From the NCBI GenBank assembly GCA_033032865.1, contig JAWHQI010000064.1, positions 4,092,001 to 4,156,000 of the forward strand: DNA of 64,000 bases. The letters run 5' to 3'. The position numbers and the translations under genes are program-made. Below the pieces are notes generated by a model that ran no database searches, had not been told where the DNA came from, and saw only the letters and a list, made by a program, of their open reading frames with translations. This DNA is from Dactylorhiza incarnata. Taxonomy: Eukaryota; Streptophyta; Magnoliopsida; Asparagales; Orchidaceae. Positions 30,310 through 42,404 of this stretch are shown piece by piece; positions within the stretch are counted from its first letter, which is position 1; the number at the start of each line of letters is the position of its first letter.

Positions 30310-31880
30310 GACGTAGGACAGATGCAAGGTGAATGTGCATTTGTGCCATAATGGAGTTCTAAAGAGAATGATAATGTAGTGTTGGAGTGAATTTAAATGA
30401 TGCAATGTTTGTATAATTATCCGACATTTAAGTATAATAAAATTTGAAATTAAAGAATCCACAAGAATGCACGATAAAGATGAGATGCTAGAAACACAAG
30501 CAAGATACAATTAAAATTAAGGAGAGAGATCTTCAATTAAATGTCGGCGAATGCACATTTCAAGTAGAGTTAAAATTGAACAATCGCCTACGAATTTATA
30601 TCCAAAACAATATTTTTCTTTACAAATTAAACAAAGAGTAATATTAATTTCAAATTAGACCTTACCTAAGTAATCCGAGTCCACGGGAGTAGTAAGGCAG
30701 CTCATTTGAGTGGTTGGACAGCAAATTAACTGAACTTTCTGTACTAGTCTAGGTTTTCTGAAAGATTTTCTGTAAGTGTCGGCTACGAAATACGATCTGA
30801 GAAGTGCATGGACTGATTTTGGACTAGGGCAGGGGCTCTGGTTGGCAATATGGGGTGACATGATGTTTTCAGGAAAATTGGAGTGTGGGGATGAGTATTT
30901 GGATGTGCTGGAATGGAAACAGTGAATGCGTGCTTTCAGGTTGGGTCTGAATTTGAATTCAGCACTTGGACTGAGTTGGAAAGAGGCATTGGGTGGGCTT
31001 GGCAGTGGAGATGGCCTGTTGGTTTGCTGGGAGGGGGAACTCTGCAGGAAGTGCCGTAGGTTTGCTGACAGGGATGGGTAGAAGTGCTGGGAGTGGAAAA
31101 ATTGCAGGGAATTAATGTCTGGGATGAAGATGGGGGGGGGGGGGGATGCTGTAAAACTGAAACCAAGGGAAATCTGCGCCCGATAGTGGGAGTCAGTAAA
31201 TCAACGATTTCTCCTCCAATTGACTGAACGGAAGAGAAACTGCCTATTGAGGGCAGTTAGAGGTGAAAATGGGTGGTTACTGCAGAAATTTAGGTACAGT
31301 TATGCAGAAATCTAGGCAGTTACTGCAGGAATTTAGGTGGTTACTGCAGGAATTTAGGTAGTTACTGCATGAATTAGGTAGTTCTATGGCTGATATGGTG
31401 GTGGAGGGAGGTAGTTATTGGTGATTATTAGTGGCAAGGTAGTTAGTGGGAAGGTAGTTACCTTAGCTTCGTCACCAATAATTCACAGAATCAGCACCGT
31501 GGAATGACCACGAGAACCCGGAATTCTGTCCAAAATCCGCGATGTCTGAAAATTAGCCACTAAACCCTATTTATAGACTTAGAAACCACTATAGATAGCC
31601 AAGATCATCCAGAACATAAATCACTAAATTTACAAGGAATAAAAATACAATAAATAAATAAAATGCATAAAAGTATGTCGTCGTCGCTCTAAACACGACT
31701 ACCGCTCAACTCATCTATTCGACGATCCTATATCTGCCTCCTGCGTATGTAGACTTGTGCGGATCAAGAAAGTGTCGATCCATTCTCGATCACGATCCAC
31801 ATTAGTAAACCTCACTTCTAGATTTATTTTTTCAAGCAGCATCTTCTCAGCCTGCAATATCTACTTGCCACCTATCCTAT
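30310..31880 (-). repeat. LTR-like repeat with a TATA box, minus strand
   Basis: The composition changes from AT-rich to G-rich on the plus strand and ends with ccctatttatagactt (a TATAAATAG box on the minus strand, about 31570), then taaaaatacaataaataaa and cctcctgcgtatgtagac. The last motifs parallel the LTR at 35331-36566 (aaataaaaatgaatac, gcctcctacgggaataaacgtatgtag). It is probably an LTR or solo LTR of a related gypsy family. Edges were not fixed. Confidence 0.4.
31270..31385 (+). repeat. Short tandem repeats, about 23-25 bases
   Basis: The motif ttactgcaggaatttaggt and variants recur four to five times in a row inside the LTR-like repeat. A run of 14 G lies upstream at 31132-31145. 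Confidence 0.8.
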
Positions 31881-32541
31881 CAACTATAAATCCAAACTCA
31901 ATTTGGCATGAAGACATCTCTATTAGTAAGAACTATAAATTAAAGTTGGAATACACCGGTCTCCCACATCACGCAATTAAGAAAAGATGTTCACATGCTA
32001 GAAGCCGAAGGCCTTAACATGAAGAGACATGTTGAGAATATAACAAATCAGAGAACTCATATAGGTATGTGCAATTAATATAAATATTGAGACCTCCATC
32101 TACAACCAATTGATTTTAAGTTGGATGCATAGTTTCTAATATATCCAAAATGAACAGGATAGTACTAGAATACGATCGGACAAATATGAATCCATTTAAT
32201 GAAAAATATTGATTTTTGTGGTCTGTTGAATGACCTAAAGATCCTTTCAATCGATTGTCTTAATTTTGCACAAGTGTCGGGTGACTATGGAATCAGGGAA
32301 ACCTGCAGAAGGATAATTTTGTTCAGTTTTATCAGTCCTATTCTACATATCAATGAGAATAATCATGCCTAATAGAATGGAACTAACAACATAATGAAAG
32401 AGCCAGAATTGGTACAAGCTAACAGCTAATTAGTGACCTGAAAACCATATACTATCAGCAGTTATTTTATAGCCTTATGGTGGAAAATTAAATTCTTTGG
32501 ACTAATAAGAAGGCAACAGTTGAAAGGTAAAAATAAATCAC
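31881..32541 (-). other. Golgin intron near the coiled-coil exon
   Basis: AT-rich intron sequence without recognisable coding or repeat structure, up to the donor site of the exon at 32542. Confidence 0.5.
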
Positions 32542-32744
32542 CTGTCCACATAATTATCGGAATCTAGTGACATCCTATTTACAGTTGTCATGCTTTGCTC
32601 CAGTGCATGACGTAGTTTTGTGTTATCCTCCTCTAGTTTATGGAGGGAACGCCTGCTTTCTGATAATAACCTTTCAGTTTGTGAAAGCCTATCATTAATT
32701 TCTTCATTTTCTCTCTTAGATATTTCCAAACACTGATTGGCGAC
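32542..32744 (-). CDS. GC3/GC4: Golgin candidate 3/4-like protein, coiled-coil exon
   Basis: This 203-base exon has a canonical acceptor (accttacag) and donor (gtgattta). It encodes VANQCLEISKRENEEINDRL, SQTERLLSESRRSLHKLEED and LRHALEQSMTTVNRMSLDSD, ending NYVDR with a split Arg codon. This is the last part of the golgin rod, a heptad-rich coiled coil, up to the point where the GRAB domain starts in homologues. It joins phase 0 to the exon at 48475-48540 (SELLN then VANQ) and completes Arg with the exon at 14109-14163. It is the only coding sequence between introns of about 15.7 and 18.4 kb. Confidence 0.93.
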
Positions 32745-33399
32745 CTGTAAGGTAAAGTACTTAAAGAATTAAGATCTACATACTAATTCTAAAAAAAATT
32801 ATGCCAAAGTACAAAGCATCATATTTAGCAAGTCAAAGCTAAACAGATATTTTTGTGGTTTAACTTTGGTTCAGTTTCAGCCCTAAAAAATAAAAGAAGT
32901 CTTTCTGAGATTCCAGCTATTGCAGCCCTCAGTTTTGGCTTCAGTTTTGGACTTCTTAAATATTTACATACTAAAATTTTCAAAAGAAATGAAGTATATG
33001 TGAAAGAAGGGATTGCTAAACAATATACAAAATATAAGTCATGCATTTGCTGGAAACATATTTAAAATTTCATATGTTTTAAATTTATATATAGAAATCA
33101 ATCATGCAAAGTTAGTAACAGGTTGTATATCACTTACACATTAAAATATGCTAGAAAATAATTTAAAATCAGAAGTTATTTAATGGTACATATAAAGAAA
33201 ATTTGACGCAGGTCGATCCTATGTGATGGTGAAATAATTGTGTGAACTCCTATATGCAACCACACATGAGATCCGGCGGTTTACTTGCAACAATGAATAT
33301 TTATAAAGCAATATTAATTTGATTGACCACAAAGAGTTAAAGCTCTCAAATATGAAAACACGTGAAGTCGTATAAGTGCAAGAGTGCCAGAAAATCAAA
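32745..33399 (-). other. Golgin intron (intron 32745-48474), first part
   Basis: AT-rich intron with no feature seen. The open frames around 32825-33065 show no domain. The whole intron of about 15.7 kb contains GC-rich LTR-like sequence, the CRM-like element with its nested insertions, and a SINE. Confidence 0.5.
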
Positions 33400-34900
33400 T
33401 ACTATTTAGATGGGAGATTACAAAGACTAAAACAATTGAAAGCAAACTTATAAACCACTATCTCTCAAGTAGAGAACAAACACATGATCCAACAGTAAAA
33501 AAATCAACAAACAAACCTTGAACTTTGCAAACAATGTAGAGGGGAGGGCTGGAGGTGCTATTAGAAGGCTGCTGGGGCTGATTTTCAGCATTCAGAAATA
33601 GTTTGGGACTGCCCAAGAATAGGGACAGCAATTGGATAGGTGCATGGAGGTGGCTTTCAGCAACAAACAACTGAAATTTGCTGTTCCGGAGAACTGGACA
33701 GCGATTCGGGAGGGTGGGGTGGCAGTGTGAGGGGGAGTGGGGGTGCGGCAGGGGTTGTGGGTGGCAGCAAAATGGCTGGACAGCACCGGGACAGCAATTC
33801 CGGAGAGGTTTTGGGCTGCTGAGTGAGAGGCAGAAGGTAAAACAGCCTTTGCAGGTAGGGGAAAGAATGTGGGGTGGATCCACGGAAGGGAAATTAACGA
33901 GAGAGTATAACAGAGGTTGGGTTGAGAATTTAGTGGGCTTTAGTTTCACGTGGGAGTTGAGGGAGGTTTGAGGAGAGGGGGATGGCTACTGTAAGTGGGA
34001 ATGGTGGGAGGAAGTTATGGCTTGAAGTTAGGAAATAACTCCTTTAATTTAGGAGGTGGAGTTAGTGGGTGGTTAGAGGTAGTTATGGTGGTTATAGGTA
34101 GTGGTGGCTGGCGGTGGCTGGAGGTGGTTGTCAATGGTGGTGGAGGTCGTCGGAGAGGTTTTCCGACGATCGCTGGAAAACGTTAAATGTAGGAAATATG
34201 TAGAGGAGGTGTGGGAGGTCCACCGGAGATGGCCGGAGACGAACTCCGGTGATCGCCGGAGATGTTCTATGGGATGTTGGGGGCTGTTTTTGGAGGAGAA
34301 TTGGAGGGGAGATATGAGGGCTGCTGCTAGAAGGTGGAGGAGGGTGGTGGGTTGATGAAGGAGGCTCCACGGCAAGGGGAGGGAGGAGGGAGATAGAGGG
34401 TTGCTGCTTGTGGAGGGGGAGAGGTTGTTGGTGAGGGAGGCTCCACGACAATGAGGAGGGAGATGGAGGGCTGCTGCTTGTGGAGGAGGAGGGGCTGTTG
34501 GTGTAGGAGGCTCCACGGCAAGGAGGAGGGAGATGGAGGGCTGCTGCTTGTGGAGGAGGAGGGGCTGTTGGTGAAGGAGAAGGTGGATGGACGGCTGCTG
34601 TATTGGAGGGGATGGATGGCCGGCCACTAGGGGGGGCAAATATGGCTTGGCCGGCCAAGGGATAGGGAAGGGAGAGCAAGTCCGGGCTTCGCACCCGGAG
34701 TCGGCTTCGGCACCGAAGTGATCAAGGATTGGGCTTCTAGACTCCAATCTTCAATGCCTAAAATGAGAGCCCTTACCCTCTATTTATAGATTCCTAGGGG
34801 GAAACGAACGGCTATGATTGGCCGAACGTCCCGACTCAAAAATACCTAAAATTACAACTCGAAATAAAAAATGACAAGAACAAAAACTGCTGCGATTGTC
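33400..34900 (-). repeat. GC-rich LTR-like repeat with TATA box
   Basis: A purine-rich plus strand (ggaggagggagatggagggc) abuts ccctctatttatagattcc (TATAAATAG on the minus strand, about 34785) and cgaacgtcccgactcaaaa. The layout matches the LTR-like repeat at 30310-31880. The long Pro/Ser/Leu-rich minus-strand open frames (34073-34747, 34131-34694) come from low-complexity repeats and are not accepted as genes. Confidence 0.4.
34360..34580 (+). repeat. Tandem repeat of about 69 bases, about three copies
   Basis: The unit contains gaggctccacggcaaggagg, agatggagggctgctgcttg and tggaggaggaggggctgttg. The last two copies are nearly identical. It lies in the GC-rich LTR-like stretch. Confidence 0.85.
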
Positions 34901-35325
34901 GATCCGCATAAAATGAATGGTTCTGATTCCCCATCAAACTTGACCAGTATTATGGTGGGAATAGGGCAGTGGAACACCAGAAGTCAATTAAAGAAGGCGG
35001 GTAGGAGAAAGAATAGAGGAAATCTGAGATCAACCCATGTCATTAATCATAGCATAATTGTATTACAAGTCATAAAGCTGTGTATAGGGTCAATCTAATA
35101 ATATGCAATTCACAACCAATCCCATTTACTTCAAAACTAATATATCAAGAATATTAAAAACATAATAACTATCCAACACGATCGATAGAAATTTAAAATT
35201 AACTAATAACTATCAAAAATGATAATTATTTATTTAAATTAAAATTCTTTCAAAAAAGACCAATAAATGAACTATTCTTATAGTGTTGCATCACATGGAT
35301 TCCAAGTGGAAGATATTGCTACAAT
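34901..35325 (-). other. Golgin intron, no gene seen
   Basis: AT-rich sequence to the target duplication of the next element. Only a short frame without domain similarity is present. Confidence 0.5.
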
Positions 35326-35330
35326 GAAAC

Positions 35331-36566
35331 TGATGCAGGATAGGTTGTGAATGATTGATGGCCTAAAATGCAACCCTAAGTGGAATGCAATACACTTACT
35401 GACAAATCCTAATGTAGGTGCAAATACAATAGATAGTCCGATTAAATTAGAAATAAGCAATTAATTAAAATAAAACTTGAACAGGAGCACATTCGGTCAA
35501 TAGATAATGGAATTGGAAAAACAAACGTCAATTCACAAGCAATTGAGGCGCAAGTATTTTAAGCACGTGCCGAACAAATCTTGCAAATCAGATGATTTCA
35601 CGAAAACAAAAACATATAGTGTCACATCCAACAAGATATAGTCCCAGCACACAATAATAGAAAACAAGAACACCAAACTATGACTTACATGTACAGGCGT
35701 GGGCGAACTCCAACGCTGTAGGAGAAAGGATAAAGGGAAGGTAGACCTTGGAGAAGCTTTGGAAGTGTGCGGCTGGCATCGCGGAGGACTGGGAGATGGC
35801 GGTTTGCAGTGGAAGAGACTGGGAAAGTGGTGGTTTGTGGTGGAGGACGTTGGGGGAGTGATGGTTTGCGATTGGAGGGGGGTTGGGGAAAGGGAAACAG
35901 AGTCGGGTAGGATTTGTAGGGGCTGGACGGTGGATTATGTGGATGTGGTTGGAGGGAAAAGGGGAAGGGAAGTGCAAGCTAGATGGGAGAGGAGTGGTTG
36001 CGTCGGGCTGGAGTGGGGAGAGGCTAAACGGCGACGGATGAGGAAGGAAATGGGTTGGTCAAGCCAAGTAGAGGTGGAGAATGGTGTATTGGCATTGGGT
36101 TGGGGGTGTAGGCGAAGCGTGCGGGTCGGGGAAGAGGAAGGGGGTTAGCGGCTTACGGAAGTGGCGAAGGACAACTGCAGAGGAGGATGCAGCGTGGGCT
36201 TGCGGGAGTGGACGTGAGCTGGGAGTATGCGGTCGGCGGGGAAGAGGGATTCAAAAACGAGTCTTGGAGTCGCACTAAGGATCTCTCGGCGTCACACCGG
36301 GAGAGGGGGGGATCGACGGTTCCTAACTGGAAACTAAACCTCCGATCCTTTCAACCATTGCATGTACGCGTGTATATAAAGTACATAATTGATAGAGCAC
36401 CCAGATCGGACGTCTCATAATGTCTGAACCGATTGGAGGTTGAATACAACCCTAAAATAAAAATGAATACACAAAAATACTCAGAACGACCATCCGAAGG
36501 CATTTGTGGACTCGGATCGTCCGCCTCCTACGGGAATAAACGTATGTAGGCCGGCGATCTCCATCA
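35331..36566 (-). mobile_element. 3' LTR of the CRM/Reina-like element
   Basis: This 1236-base LTR runs in plus reading from tgatgcaggatagg to gcgatctccatca. The minus strand has a TATA-like tttatata at about 36372-36380. The block gcgacggatgaggaaggaaatggg (about 36029) recurs at 44312, and gaagaggaagggggttagcgg recurs at 46921, which identifies the scattered 5' LTR pieces. Confidence 0.85.
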
Positions 36567-37216
36567 ACTTCCCCGGCTTGAAAGTACTCATCTCTGGTGA
36601 GTGAAGATGATCATACTCTCGGCGTAGCCTAGGGCGAGTCGTTCTAGCTCCTCCGGTGAAATCTAAGTGTCATATGAGATCGGGCGGTCGCTCCAACGGA
36701 CAAGATATCACAGTGTATCTCTCCGCCTACGACTGTGAAGTCATGGGAAACAATCTAAATTATATCTTCGACGATCACGGGTAGCTCTGAGTACGATGTA
36801 TCTCCGTCTAAAAACTGAGCTGGTGGAACCATCGGTGATGCGATGTGGCCCTCATGGTGAGACTCATCAGGTGAGGTTGAGGTGGAGTGGGAGGAAGTAA
36901 AGGATGTTGTGGCTCATACGTGGGAGTGAAGAAGGGATTTACATACACGCTCTACTCATAGTAAGGAGTCAGGTCCTCTACATTGAATACTCGGTTTATC
37001 CCATATTTTGAGGGATGTCAATCTCATATGCATTTGTACTGATCCGTCGTATGACTGTATAGGGACTCCTTCGACGAGCGCTTAATTTTTTTGCTTTTCC
37101 TTGTGGAAACCTCTCAGATTGTATGTGAATCATCACCTGCTAAATAGTTTCAAACATCTGATCCCTCATGTGCTAATCTGCTTGGATTTTATAATAATTA
37201 TTACTAATTGCAATTT

Positions 37217-38178
37217 TCATTCAGACTGATTCATGAAGTGCATGCAAATGCTGAATGAAGACTTTGTAGACTCACTAGGCCGGTTTTCTAAAGGTAAATG
37301 GATTAGGTCAATGGGTTTCTTAGGTTTATAACCTAATATGATATGAAATGGGCTCAGACCCGTGGTTCTATTAACTGAACTATTGTAAGCAAACTCAGCT
37401 ACGGGTAAAACGAAATCCCAGGTAGAAGGACCATCCCCAACTAGACATCGCATAAGTGTTCCTAGGCTACGGTTGACAACCTCGGATTGTCCATCCATCT
37501 GTGGGTGATAGGCGGTAGAAAACTTCAGTGTCATACCAATCTTCTTCCACAACGTTTTTCAAAAATAGCTCATGAATCGAACGCCGCCGTAATAAACTAT
37601 CGAAGTAGGTATCTTGTGATACTTGGACACCCCTCTAAAGAATACGGCTTCTACGTGAGACGCATATGCACTCTTTCGACATGGAATGAAGTGGGCCACA
37701 TTTGAAAAATGGTCTACCGCAACAAACATAGAATCAAGCTTCCTCAGAGTGCGAGGGAGCCCGAGTATGAAATTCATGCTACTTTCAGTCCATGGTCTTT
37801 GTAGGATAGGAAGCAGAATAAATAAATCAGTGGGTTTGCGTGACCCTTTCACAGTCTGACACGACAATGCCTAACGATCCGCGCAACATCCTTCTTCAGG
37901 CTAGGCCAGAAAAAGTGATCCACAACTAACGCAATTGTGTTGTCTCGACCAAAATGTCCTGCGGCTCCACCCGCATGTAATTACCCGATAAGTAAATCTC
38001 TGAGGGACGTCTGTGGTACGCAGAGACGCGAGCCCAAGAATAGATAGTCATCAAAGATCATGTAACCCTCATGAGGCTCAGGAGGGTCTCTCATCAGAGC
38101 GTCATAAATGTCGCCAAAATCTAGGCACTCCGGGTAGTTGTAAACTAAATGCTCAAAACCCTCAACTCGAGTGCTCAT
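37217..38178 (-). pseudogene. Integrase of the CRM/Reina-like element, broken
   Basis: Pieces in order on the minus strand are a zinc-finger remnant (about 37860-37920), MNFILGLPRTLRKLDSMFVA with DHFSNVAHFIPC (core, first Asp replaced by Asn in MNFI), and KYHKIPTSIVYYGGVRFMSY, where the second catalytic Asp position is altered. The last piece is FSTAYHPQMDGQSEVVNRSL, with Glu kept. LPVAEFAYNSSVNRTTGLSP follows. A frame change separates the pieces at 37553-37560. Two altered acidic positions and the frameshift make it inactive. Confidence 0.82.
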
Positions 38179-38618
38179 AGTATGCGGGAGGCTGACTCAG
38201 CGACTCATGACGTCAACTGACTTGTTCTTAACACCTGCTCGGTGTTTGAGAACGTAAAGTCCTGCATAAACTCTACCCATTTTGCATGCCAATGACCTAA
38301 CTTCTTCTGCGAATCAAAGTATTACAAGCCCAGATGGTTAAGACAAATTACTTATATAGAAGATAGTGGCGCTAATAGCGAAGTGCTTACAGAACATCAT
38401 AAAACTCATGGTCGTAATTCAAATACTTTTCTCGGGCGTCGTTCAACTTTTCACTGAAGTAAGCAACCAGATGACCCTCCTAACTAAGTACTCCACCAAT
38501 ACAACTTCTGATGCATCACAAGCACCTAGAATGCCTTAGAGAAATCAAAGAGACACACAATAGGGGTGGATGATAACCTCTCTTTAATTTCTTCGAATGC
38601 CCGAGTGGACACCTTCGT

Positions 38619-39506
38619 TCATACAAAATCTCCCTTACGGAGGCAGCTCGTAAGGGGAGCCATAATAAAATTGAAGCTTATGACAAACCTTCTATAGAAG
38701 ATGGTGAGTCTATGAAAACTACAGGCCTCGTGAATATTTGTCGGGATGGGCCACTCACGAATGGATTTAACCTTGTCAGGGTCAACTGATATACCAAAAA
38801 CGGATACGATGTACCCAAGGAAATGGAGTGACGCGGATAAGAATGAGCACTTCTTCAAATTGATATATAAATTCTCCTGACGGAGGAGATCGAACACCAG
38901 ACAAATATAATGCAGTAGCTCGGTGTGGTCCTGACTGTATATTAATTTAACGTCGGAATACACTACCAGAAACTTGCCCATGTAGGGCAGCAGGATCTGC
39001 ATCATCACCCTCATGAACGTGCTGGGAGCGTTCGATAATCCAAATGACATAATAAGCCATTCATACAGACCGTCCTTCGTCTTAAAGGTCATCGTCCACT
39101 TGTCCCCCTCCCTTAGTCTAATTTGATGGTATCCACTATGCAAGTCAATCTTTGAAAAGATATGGGCACCACTGCACCAGACATCACATCCAGGAGGTTG
39201 TCGAGGCGGGGTATGAGAAAAAGATATTTCACCGTGATTTTATTAATAACACGACTATCGACACACATGCGCCAGCTCCCATCCTTCTTTAGAGTAAGAA
39301 GTGTGGGTACTGCACGTGCTCAAACTCTCACGTATGAAACTATTCTGAAGGAGGTCATCAACTTGCCGCTTTAGCTTGACTTCAGCCGGGTTCATGTGAT
39401 AATGGAGTAAATTAGGCAAAAATGCCCCCTGGACTAGATCAATTGCATGTTGAATGTCTTTCAAAGGAGGGAGCTCATCAAAGAGCTCCTCGGGCATGAT
39501 ATCCAA
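38619..39506 (-). pseudogene. Reverse transcriptase of the CRM/Reina-like element, broken
   Basis: Motifs are EELFDELPPLKDIQHAIDLV, VKLKRQVDDLLQNSFI and then, after a frame change near 39145-39255, [20 protein letters not shown] and LYEWLIMSFGLSNAPSTFMR. The active-site box reads VVYSDVKLIYS, so the usual Tyr-x-Asp-Asp is lost (second Asp is Val). LHFLGYIVSVFGISVDPDKV follows. Downstream, an RNase H remnant with many stops occupies 38180-38620. Confidence 0.88.
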
Positions 39507-39624
39507 TAATCATCCAACAAATGACGAACATCCCGATAAGTAATCATAGTTTCTGTAAAGGCCTCAGAAGTCACGGGGGTCACCACTACATACATAACCC
39601 CAGTGTCTAAACTCTCTCAAAAAG

Positions 39625-40050
39625 TCACCCTTCCTTAAGATATGCAAAAGGCCTCAATGACCCCGCACCAATGGACGAGTCGACCTTACCCTTAGGGGGG
39701 GAGGGTCTCAGGGTTGGACTGAGGATAGGGTAATTTTTGTCCCTATCGAAGAATACACGTGTTAGATCAACCATAACACATGACATCACAATCGTACCAA
39801 GGTCTCCCAAGTAATACGTTCACTACGTCCATGGGTATAACGTCGCACCAGACCTTGTCGTCAACAGATGCTAAATGAATCGGCACTAGGCATCTCTGTG
39901 TAGCCTGGATGATAAACTTTTCCACCCAAAGGACGTAGTAAGGATGTGGGTGTGACTCGGTTGCGAGCTGCATATGCTCTAGACCTTTCTTAGCTAAATG
40001 TTTATACAACTACCACTATTGATGACTAATTTGCAGGGGGTGCGGCGCCA
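39625..40050 (-). pseudogene. Aspartic protease of the CRM/Reina-like element, inactive
   Basis: The minus strand at about 40010-40050 reads CKLVINSGSCINI, where the catalytic Asp of the usual IDSGS motif is Asn. An in-frame stop follows. Then come HLAKKGLEHMQLATESHPHP and VPIHLASVDDKVWCDVIPMD, ending VVNVLLGRPWYDCDV, the conserved C-terminal protease motif of this gypsy group. Confidence 0.8.
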
Positions 40051-40239
40051 GTCCTTTTCTGCACGAGTGTGCAAAAGGCGGCGAATCACTCCTAGCTCCA
40101 GCGACCTGTCAACATCGCTCTACCATCAGTCTCCACGGTGGTTGTAATCTCATTAACAAAAGTGTCCTCAGCCTCAGTGATGGTCTCACCCTCTTCTTCA
40201 ATCAGTAAATTCCTAGTCAGACACTGCACACCCATGTGT

Positions 40240-41086
40240 TCCCTGCTAGAGCACCTATAACACCGTACACCCCAGACTTGGGAGCTCTAGGAATAATTGA
40301 TTTTGCCTTTCTCATCTACAGGGTGTGAGGAGGCGTTGTGGCGGTGGTCAGGTTCTGGGTGGGTCTCCTAAGTGTAGAAGTGTCAAGTTGAGGGGTGACC
40401 TGTCTCGGGCTCGCAGTGCGCAGGTACTGCTCATATTCAAGTGCTAGCTGAAACACCTGGTTGACCGTCTCTACTCTATGAGGAATTAGTTTCCTCCGAA
40501 TATCAGATCTGAGTCTGGCTTGAAAGCGGGATGCAGTCGCAATGGGCTCCTCTATGATGTCGCTCCTCACCACGAGTTCATTAAAATGAGACATATACTC
40601 GGCAACGGAAAGGGTCCCCTGCCGAAAAGCATAAAGCTAGTCTAAAAGTTGATCTCGATACAAGGCAGAAAGGTATTTGTCTTTCAGACGCTGTTTCATT
40701 TCAACCCATTTGGTGACGGGGTAGTATCCATCTCGTTCAAGGGATCTCTCTAGGCTCGTCCAGTAAATCTTGGTCTGCCCATGTAAATTCATTTTGGCAA
40801 ACCATACCCGCCTGTCGTCACTCATTTCGTACCACTCAAGATAATGGTCCATGCCCAAGAGCCAATCGCTAAATGCCTTTGGGTCCAGGTGACCATCGAA
40901 GGATGGTCCGTCAATACGGATGCGTCGGGTAATGTCATCCCCGGCTGAGGTTGCTCCGCGACGTGGATCCGTGTATTCATCATAATGATTGTCATGATCA
41001 TAATCGTGTCGTGCTGGTGGAGCATGACCTCTATGACCTGGTGGAGGGGGTGGACGAGGTTCGTCGAGAGGGTGGTAGTTTCTCAT
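40240..41086 (-). pseudogene. Gag of the CRM/Reina-like element, broken
   Basis: The frame starts MRNYHPLDEPRPPPPPGHRG, an N-terminal Pro/His-rich region. The gag core reads FDGHLDPKAFSDWLLGMDHY and KMNLHGQTKIYWTSLERSLE. After a stop at about 40636 it resumes MSHFNELVVRSDIIEEPIAT and ETVNQVFQLALEYEQYL. A single zinc knuckle, CYRCSSREHMGVQC, lies near 40230-40270. The plus-strand frames over 40985-41266 are shadows. Confidence 0.85.
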
Positions 41087-41475
41087 AGGGGTTGGATCCT
41101 ATCGATACTCATAGGCCTGCTCGGGATTCCTTCTGACAGGAGGAACGATATCTTGGTGAGGCAGGCCTCTAACACATCTCTCTGGGGATGGTGGAGCATC
41201 TCAGAGATCGTCTGGAAGATCATCATAACGTGGGGGTGGGGCCAGACCTATAGGGATGTCTACTGATCGATTCTAGTGCTAACCATAGCAATGTCATCCC
41301 TAATGATGTCAAAGTGGACTCCTATTTGCTCAAATCGATCAAATACAAGTCTTTGTAACTTGACGGTAGTCATATACGAATTCGAACTGGCAGCTCAATC
41401 GTTGGTGAGGTTCTGGTCAGACATAGATGATCAGAACAACTTACCACTACGTAGAATATAATGTGACCCAACCTG

Positions 41476-41490
41476 GTGCTCTGATACCAA
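41476..41490 (-). other. tRNA-Met primer binding site of the CRM/Reina-like element
   Basis: The plus strand reads gtgctctgataccaa, the complement of ttggtatcagagcac, an excellent match to the 3' end of initiator tRNA-Met. It lies two bases from the 5' LTR edge at 41493. Confidence 0.92.
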
Positions 41491-41957
41491 TTTGATGCAG
41501 GATATACTACGTTTTTAAAGGCGTGCCTGAGGCGTCGGGCGCACCAGGCGCGAGGGGCCTCGCATCGGCTAGGCTGAGGCGGGCGAGATGACCCAGGCGG
41601 GGCTTAGGGGCGCCTTGGTGTTCATGATCGTAAGCGAATTTTCCTTTTTTAGGTTTTGTTTCCTATACTCCCTTAATTTTGACAGCCCAACATACGACTT
41701 GCGCAGTTACGCCGTTTTTTCTTCGTAAGCCTCCGCTCTCATCCTGGTCCTCTCGACTCTCGCCTGTCGCTGATACTCCTCGCTGCCAATCATGAAGTCC
41801 CTCCCGACGAAGCTCTCGGAGGCGTGAAGCTCTCGGAGGCGTGAAGCTCCTCTTGCTCGCGTGAAGTGCCTCCTCTCGCTCACACGTAGTTCTTTTCGCT
41901 TTCTCTCCCGGCGCCAAGTATTCTTGTCCTTCTAATTTTTTTAGTGAAGAACTGAAG

Positions 41958-42061
41958 GGGCAAAATGCAGGTTAAGGTTTGCCTACATTTCACCCTTGTG
42001 GTGGGACCCTTCCCCGGATCCTCGTTGCGCGGGAATGCTTTGTGCACCGGGCTGCCCTTTT
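41958..42061 (+). mobile_element. Au-like SINE, 5'-truncated
   Basis: The sequence aaatgcaggttaagg, gggacccttccccggatcct and tgtgcaccgggctgccc followed by a T run is the 3' part of the plant Au SINE family. Direct repeats ttagtgaagaactgaag (41941-41957) and ttagtgaagagttgaag (42062-42078) flank it. It is transcribed by RNA polymerase III when full length, but here the tRNA-like promoter is missing. Confidence 0.85.
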
Positions 42062-42404
42062 TTAGTGAAGAGTTGAAGGCATGGTGTATATGGAGAATGA
42101 TCTTGTTTTGTTATTAAAAAAATTAAGGTGGTGTACAAGGAGAAAGATCTGTGTTTTGTTATTAAAGAATTTAAGATGCGGGTTATGAATTTTACTGTAG
42201 CTTCGTTAATAAAATACGACAGCAATATGCCTGGAATTTTCACCTTTCAACTGTTGTTGTTGAGACTCCAACGTCAGTCATATGTCTTATCTAGCAAATA
42301 TTGTATTCTGATTCAGTACTAATATTGAAAAGACCGTGCGAAAGAAGTGACAACAAAAAACAATGAAGCAAACGTCTATTAATGAAGCTTGAAAGAAGGA
42401 ACTG

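Noticed and set aside
33458..33949. 163-residue minus-strand frame rich in Pro and Ser
   Set aside because: Low complexity, no domain, same repeat-like composition as neighbouring LTR-like sequence.
34073..34747. 224-residue Pro/Ser/Leu-rich minus-strand protein
   Set aside because: Arises from purine-rich tandem repeats in an LTR-like stretch; overlapping frames on the same strand give equally long low-complexity products.
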